Positions 59,648 to 64,000 of a DNA stretch of 64,000 nt are shown here, piece after piece. This DNA is from Hyphomicrobiales bacterium (lineage in GTDB: Bacteria > Pseudomonadota > Alphaproteobacteria > Rhizobiales > Rhizobiaceae). A model generated the notes under the pieces. That model did no database searches. It saw only the letters and a list, made by a program, of their open reading frames with translations, and was not told the origin of the DNA. The DNA lies in the NCBI GenBank assembly GCA_017305935.1, contig JAFKJU010000017.1:1-64000 (forward strand). Direction: 5' to 3'. Numbering within the stretch: the first letter of the stretch is position 1; each line of letters starts with the position of its first letter. The translations under genes were made by a program, and so were the position numbers.

Positions 59648-60007
59648 GGGTCGCGCCTGATGGGCGTCCCGACCGGCACGGCAGGTCTCCTGGCTCGCGG
59701 TGCTCGGCAAAAATGCCGGCGGGACATGCTCGCCTTCCCGGATGACGCTGGCAAAAGGCGGACGATTCGTAGATAAGGAGGCGTCCAGCCCGGTTGATTG
59801 CAGCGCCATTTCCAGTGGCTTTTCGATGGATGCCCCGTCCGCCCTGGGGCCCGCACCATCGCGAACCGTCAGGACAAAATGCGTCCGCCGATGCATGTCC
59901 CTGACCGCTCTACAGTCGCGGGGTCGGCTGCGATTGAAACGCCCGGATTGGGTCCGTCCCGTCGCATTCCCTTTTCATTTCTCTCCGCTTTCGCGAAGGG
60001 AAAACCA
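59648..60007 (-). promoter_or_regulatory. Cobalamin riboswitch upstream of cobP
   Basis: Read on the minus strand, the conserved blocks occur in order. The 5' GGTTTTCCC and AAAAGGGAA start is near 60007-59966. CCCCGCGACTGTAG is at 59923-59910, GCCACTGG at 59819-59812, GGGAAGGC at 59739-59732, and the B12 box AGCCAGGAGACCTGCC at 59695-59680. A GC-rich hairpin (59674-59648) follows as a likely expression platform. The leader faces cobP-cobW-cobN-cobO, which it should shut off when adenosylcobalamin binds. The arms between GACTGTAG and GGGAAGGC are longer than usual. Confidence 0.92.
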
Positions 60008-60088
60008 TGCTTGTTGTAAGCGGGATTTAAGCACTCCGACACTCCAAGTCAATCGCGCCCCTCGCCGCCGCCTGTCGCAAACGCGCCA

Positions 60089-61543
60089 TCACCCGAGAAG
60101 CTGCGCCAGCCAATTCCGGTCGAGCAGGTTTTCCAGTTCCGCCGCCACCTCGTCCAGCGCCGTATCGACGCGCTGGCGGTAGCTTTCGCGTGAGCCGGTG
60201 ATGCCGAAACTTTCCAGCAGCCGGGCCCGATAGGCATCGCTGCCGAACAGCCCATGCAGATAGGTTCCGGCCACCCGCCCGTCGCCGGAGATCGCCCCGT
60301 CCGGCCGTCCGTCGATGGTCACGAACGGTCGGGCGCAATCATTGCCGGAGGTGACGCCGAGATGGATTTCATAGCCTGACAGCGCGACGTCGTAAGGCAC
60401 CGACCAGGCCGCGCTGTTGCGCACCGTCTTTTCCGGCGCCATTTCCGTCTCGATGTCGAGCAGGCCAAGCCCCTCGATTTCGGTCGTACTGCCTTCGATA
60501 CCGAGCGGATCGTAGACCTTCCGGCCAAGCATCTGGTAACCGCCGCAGAGACCGATGACTCGCCCGCCCCGACGCACATGCCGCTCCAGATCACGATCCC
60601 AGCCCTGCGCGCGAAAATCGGCAAGGTCGCCGATGGTCGATTTCGAGCCGGGCAACACCACAAGGCCGGCATCGCCCGGCAGCGCCTCGCCCGGCCGGAC
60701 GAACACCAGATCGACCTCCGGCTCGGCCGCCAGCGGATCGAGATCGTCGAAATTGGCGATCCGCGCCAACATCGGCACCGCGACCTTCAAGGCGCCGCTT
60801 CCCGAGCGCGACAGCCGTTCCAGCACCACCGAATCCTCCGCCGGCAATCGTACCGCCGCCTTCAGCCACGGAACGACGCCGAAACAGGGCCAGCCGGTAA
60901 AGCCCTCGACTGCCTTGATGCCGTCATCGAACAGGCTGACGTCGCCCCGGAACTTGTTGATGATATAGCCCGATATCATCCGCCGGTCCTCCTCCGGCAG
61001 GATGGTATGGGTGCCGACCAGCGAGGCGATGACGCCGCCACGATCGATATCGCCGACCAGCACCACCGGCACGCCGGCACGCGTCGCAAATCCCATATTG
61101 GCGATATCGCCGGCCCGCAGATTGATTTCCGCCGGCGATCCCGCCCCCTCGACGATGACCAGATCGGCTTGCTTCCCGACGACGGAAAAGCTCTCCAGCA
61201 CCGCGTCGAGCAATTGCGGTTTCAGCCGCTGGTAATCGCGCCCGCGCGCCTGCCCCCAGACCTTGCCCTGCAACACGATCTGGCTGCCGACATCCGATTG
61301 CGGCTTGAGCAGCACCGGGTTCATATGGACGGAAGACGGCATGCGCGCCGCCCATGCCTGCAGCCATTGTGCCCGGCCGATCTCGCCGCCGTCGTCGGAA
61401 ACGGCGGCGTTGTTGGACATGTTCTGCGGCTTGAACGGCGCGACCTTCAGCCCCCGATTGGCGGCAAGGCGGCACAGACCGGCCACCAATACCGTTTTTC
61501 CGACATCCGACCCCGTTCCCTGCAGCATGATCGCCCGTGCCAT
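60089..61543 (-). CDS. cobQ: Cobyric acid synthase CobQ
   Basis: A 484-residue amidase that amidates the b, d, e and g side chains of adenosylcobyrinic acid diamide. It starts MARAIMLQGTGSDVGKTVLV, has FKPQNMSNNA and VVEGAGSPAEINLR, and ends in a glutamine amidotransferase domain with the Cys in GLCGGYQMLG and the YEIHLG segment. The start is ATG 61543 with an AGGCGG site. It lies upstream of, and outside, the riboswitch leader, so it needs its own promoter in 61544-61786. Confidence 0.96.
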   Translation of the reverse strand: MARAIMLQGTGSDVGKTVLVAGLCRLAANRGLKVAPFKPQNMSNNAAVSDDGGEIGRAQWLQAWAARMPSSVHMNPVLLKPQSDVGSQIVLQGKVWGQARGRDYQRLKPQLLDAVLESFSVVGKQADLVIVEGAGSPAEINLRAGDIANMGFATRAGVPVVLVGDIDRGGVIASLVGTHTILPEEDRRMISGYIINKFRGDVSLFDDGIKAVEGFTGWPCFGVVPWLKAAVRLPAEDSVVLERLSRSGSGALKVAVPMLARIANFDDLDPLAAEPEVDLVFVRPGEALPGDAGLVVLPGSKSTIGDLADFRAQGWDRDLERHVRRGGRVIGLCGGYQMLGRKVYDPLGIEGSTTEIEGLGLLDIETEMAPEKTVRNSAAWSVPYDVALSGYEIHLGVTSGNDCARPFVTIDGRPDGAISGDGRVAGTYLHGLFGSDAYRARLLESFGITGSRESYRQRVDTALDEVAAELENLLDRNWLAQLLG

Positions 61544-61786
61544 CGGCCGCCTTTCCCTTTTCCTCGACGGGCCATACGCCCTTATGTTCCAGTGGTTTTG
61601 CCGCGAATTCGCCGCAATTGCCATGGGCATTTGTGCGTCGCGAAAAGCGTCCGCTCGCAAAACGCAAAAATATGTCTTTTTGCGACATTCCGCGACGACT
61701 TTGATCGTTGCGAAACCCAAGCCCCACGCCTATATATCCACTCAGTTCAAACGAACAGCCAGAGCCCTGGCACCAAGGACAAACCG

Positions 61787-61930
61787 ATGCTCTACATCTT
61801 CAAGAAGAAGAACGCCGTCCAGATCGCCTGGGGCTCGACCGCTCCGCGCAACGAACTCGATACCCGCCTGCAGCAGCTCGACACCACGTTCGGCGCGCTC
61901 GGCTTCATCCGTACCCGCAACGCCGGCTGA
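61787..61930 (+). CDS. Conserved 47-residue protein
   Basis: A 47-residue protein from ATG 61787, starting MLYIFKKKNAVQIAWGST and ending GALGFIRTRNAG. It has a basic patch near the start and a short helix in the middle (NELDTRLQQLDTTF). The wobble positions look coding and a strong terminator follows, so I think it is real. The function is unknown. It is divergent from cobQ. Confidence 0.65.
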   Translation: MLYIFKKKNAVQIAWGSTAPRNELDTRLQQLDTTFGALGFIRTRNAG

Positions 61931-62000
61931 GCCAGACAGGCGCCAGGCGCAGCCACGGCAGCGCACCGGCGTTTTTGACACATTTTGGCAAATGCAAACA

Positions 62001-62036
62001 ACCGTCATGCGCGACAGCGCGTGGCGGTTTTGTTTT
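62001..62036 (+). terminator. Rho-independent terminator after the 47-residue gene
   Basis: ACCGTCATGCGC (62001-62012) pairs with GCGCGTGGCGGT (62017-62028) over twelve positions, two of them G-T, with a GACA loop. TTTGTTTT follows. It is 70 bases after the small gene. Confidence 0.85.
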
Positions 62037-62263
62037 ATGCTTGGAAGATAGGTGACCGGGAGGTGCGAAAGTCGCGTGGAACCGATCCTTCCACGCGACT
62101 TGCCAAACAACGGCCGCCTCAAAAAACACACACAAAGGCGCGCTTGCCTCCGATACGCACTACCTGATCCGGAGGTTTGTGACTGTACTCGCGTCACAGC
62201 CAGACATTTAGCCGAACATCCTTACCGGTCGGTTATCAAGGTCTTAATCAATGGTGAATTTTC

Positions 62264-62305
62264 ATTTTTTCGCAAAAAAACGAAAAAAATCTTCGTATGA
62301 AGATT
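62264..62305. other. A/T-rich double hairpin
   Basis: ATTTTTTCG (62264-62272) faces CGAAAAAAAT (62281-62290) with one extra A. The next seven-base stem, AATCTTC (62288-62294) and GAAGATT (62299-62305), closes a GTAT loop and shares three bases with the first. It may be a terminator on the minus strand or part of a regulatory RNA. Confidence 0.4.
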
Positions 62306-62708
62306 CGGCGCGGACAGGATAGAATTCGTCTCAATCGAGCGTGCGTCTGAGCCATAAAAATATCTCAGGCCAATCATAAGAAAAAAATGGGGCAAAAATT
62401 GCCGGAAACGGCCGCGGCACCCGCCTATTTTATGCGCAGGCGCCCCGCCTTGTGGCCAGACCGTCGACATGCGCCGCGAACAGGCGGTTGATTTCTGCAA
62501 TGAAAGCCGTAGGGTTACGCCCAGCCGGTGAAAAATTGCCCAGATAAAAAAAGGAACACGCCGGCACAACGCCTGATCGGTTGCCTGCATGGAAGGCTCC
62601 CGTCGCGCGGCGCACAACCTCGCTCCTAGAGTGGCCGGGATGCTCGCAGTGATCCGGTCCATTGTCGAACGAAAACACTGCATCACAAGACTGGGAGGTC
62701 TTAAGATT

Positions 62709-63704
62709 ATGAAGAAGCTGATCGCTTCAACTTTCCTCGCCGGTGGTCTGTTCGCGCTCGCCGGCACGGCTCATGCCGATTGCGGCGACGTCTCGATCGC
62801 GGAAATGAACTGGGCCTCCGCCGGCGTGGCAGCCCATGTGGACAAGATGATCCTGGAGAACGGCTACGGCTGCAAGGTGACGCTGGTCGCCGGCGACACC
62901 ATGCCGACCTTCACCTCGATGAACGAGAAGTCCGAACCGGACATGGCCCCGGAATTCTGGGTCAACTCGGTGCGGACCGCGCTCGATGCGGCGATTGCCG
63001 AAGGCCGCATCATCCAGGCTGCGCCGCTGCTCAGCGACGGCGGCGTCGAAGGCTGGTGGATTCCGAAATTCCTCGCAGACGCCCATCCGGATATCAAGAC
63101 GGTGCAGGATGCTCTGAAGCATCCGGAGCTCTTCCCGGCGCCGGAAGACCCGTCCAAGGCCGCCGTCATCAACTGCCCGTCCGGCTGGAACTGCCAGGTG
63201 TCGACCGCCAACCTCTACAAGGCGCTCAACGCCGAGAAGGACGGCTTCCAGCTCGTCGACAGCGGTTCGGCCGCCGGCCTCGACGGCTCGATCGCCAACG
63301 CCTTCGAGAAGAAGACCGGTTGGCTCGGCTACTACTGGGCGCCGACCGCCATCCTCGGCAAATATGAGATGACCAAGCTTAGCTTCGGCGTCGAGCACGA
63401 CAAGAAGGAATGGGATGCCTGCACGGCGGTTCCCGATTGCGCCAATCCGAAGGTCAACGCCTACCCGACCTCCGACGTCTACACCATCGTGACCAAGCAG
63501 TTCTCCGAAAAGGCGGGCGTAGCGATGGATTACGTCAAGACGCGCAAGTGGGACAACCAGACGGTCGGCAAGGTTCTCGCCTGGATGACCGACAACCAGG
63601 GCACGAACGAGGACGCCGCCAAGTATTTCCTGCAGACCTATCCCGACATGTGGACCAAGTGGGTCGCGCCGGATGTCGCCGAAAAGGTGAAGGCAGCCCT
63701 CTGA
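62709..63704 (+). CDS. Glycine betaine/proline-type ABC substrate-binding protein
   Basis: A 331-residue periplasmic protein from ATG 62709 with a GGAGG site. A signal peptide (residues 1-23, ending AHA) is followed by the OpuAC-type domain, with SIAEMNWASAGVAAHVDKMI, the EFWVNS segment, VEGWWIPKFLADAHPD and WLGYYWAPTAIL. Trp-rich positions suit an aromatic cage for a quaternary amine. Cys pairs (CGD, YGC; CPSGWNC; CTAVPDC) may form disulfides. It probably feeds the permease whose gene begins at 63935. Osmoprotectant or choline-type ligands are likely; the exact one is unknown. Confidence 0.92.
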   Translation: MKKLIASTFLAGGLFALAGTAHADCGDVSIAEMNWASAGVAAHVDKMILENGYGCKVTLVAGDTMPTFTSMNEKSEPDMAPEFWVNSVRTALDAAIAEGRIIQAAPLLSDGGVEGWWIPKFLADAHPDIKTVQDALKHPELFPAPEDPSKAAVINCPSGWNCQVSTANLYKALNAEKDGFQLVDSGSAAGLDGSIANAFEKKTGWLGYYWAPTAILGKYEMTKLSFGVEHDKKEWDACTAVPDCANPKVNAYPTSDVYTIVTKQFSEKAGVAMDYVKTRKWDNQTVGKVLAWMTDNQGTNEDAAKYFLQTYPDMWTKWVAPDVAEKVKAAL

Positions 63705-63934
63705 CGGCGGGATGACCGGTTTCCGGTCGATACGCCAGCCTTTTGCCCGGCCGCCCGTTGCGGCCGGGGTTTCTCCACCCTTTCCCCCCGAGGCGGCGAA
63801 GGGCATATCGTGGGAGATGTGCAACCATAAGGTCGCAAACAGACCGGAGTCCTGCACATCGATCCTTCAAGAATGCGTCGCCAAGCGTGCGCATCTCAAG
63901 ACCGGCAGCAAAGCCGGCGAACAAAGGGGAACAA

Positions 63935-64000
63935 ATGGCAATACAATGCACCATACTGCCCGACCTTCTCTGTAATTTTCCGGCCATCGGCGACACGTCG
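63935..64000 (+). CDS. Start of a probable permease gene, cut by the window edge
   Basis: An open frame from ATG 63935 with an AAAGGGGAAC ribosome site runs to the last base (22 codons, MAIQCTILPDLLCNFPAIGD and on). The position after the binding-protein gene suggests the inner-membrane permease of the same transporter. The visible residues cannot confirm it. Confidence 0.45.
   Translation, partial: MAIQCTILPDLLCNFPAIGDTS

Larger units (their letters stand above)
61931..62708. other. Long gene-poor stretch before the betaine transport gene
   Basis: This 778-bp stretch has no convincing gene on either strand. It contains a terminator near its left end, an A/T-rich structured segment near the middle, and the promoter region of the binding-protein gene at its right end. 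Short frames on both strands here have no ribosome site and no protein-like pattern. Confidence 0.5.

Noticed and set aside
59351-59896. Minus-strand frame of 181 codons upstream of cobP
   Set aside because: It overlaps the cobalamin riboswitch, the intergenic repeat and the start of cobP, so its codons are explained by RNA structure and repeats.

Overview
The window is a chromosomal segment from an alphaproteobacterium of the Rhizobiaceae (Rhizobium/Agrobacterium group). The evidence is a complete acpXL-fabZXL-fabF2XL-fabF1XL-fabXL-lpxXL cluster for the very-long-chain acyl group of rhizobial lipid A, an aerobic-type cob cluster (cobN, cobO, cobP, cobQ, cobW, cobE), a Zur/ZnuABC locus, and several rhizobial intergenic repeats. 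I cannot name the species.

Bases 1 to about 10,980 form an accessory island that ends at the 3' end of a tRNA-Thr(TGT) gene, a typical integration site. It has no integrase, large terminase or structural phage gene inside the window, so it looks like part of a decayed prophage or integrative element. From the left it holds a PIN-like nuclease gene cut by the window edge, a small exported protein, an ADP-ribosyltransferase-like protein next to a truncated relative, and a stand-alone cytoplasmic trypsin-like protease. Next come a repeat-bearing stretch and an XRE repressor divergent from a cassette of six small overlapping unknown genes. After that are a duplicated hairpin element, three phage packaging-type small genes and a LigD-type DNA ligase. 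The left 3.5 kb, with PIN, ART-like, protease and repressor genes, is the best candidate here for an undescribed toxin or defence module.

Bases 11,000 to 24,000 are core genes: nadK, an exported protein, a DnaJ-domain protein, dusA, two tail-to-tail DUF4214 proteins, an FAH-family hydrolase, a gamma carbonic anhydrase, the zinc locus zur-znuB-znuC with divergent znuA, a GT41 glycosyltransferase and an RcnB-like protein. Two inverted repeats between znuC and znuA are good Zur operators.

Bases 24,000 to 35,700 are a leftward beta-mannoside uptake and catabolism operon: binding protein, two permeases, ATPase, GH2 beta-mannosidase, sugar isomerase, oxidoreductase and aldo/keto reductase. A divergent LacI regulator carries a candidate operator in its own leader. 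gnd, a small SRPBCC protein and two paralogous PAS-domain genes follow.

Bases 39,600 to 45,010 are the lipid A very-long-chain cluster. One of its two ketosynthases lacks the catalytic Cys. Bases 45,770 to 61,550 carry cobalamin genes in four leftward blocks: cobB-cobC-cobD behind cobA, cobE, riboswitch-cobP-cobW-cobN-cobO, and cobQ. A nucleoside hydrolase and two transporters lie among them. The right edge has a small conserved peptide gene, a long gene-poor stretch, a glycine betaine/proline binding-protein gene and the first codons of what is probably its permease.
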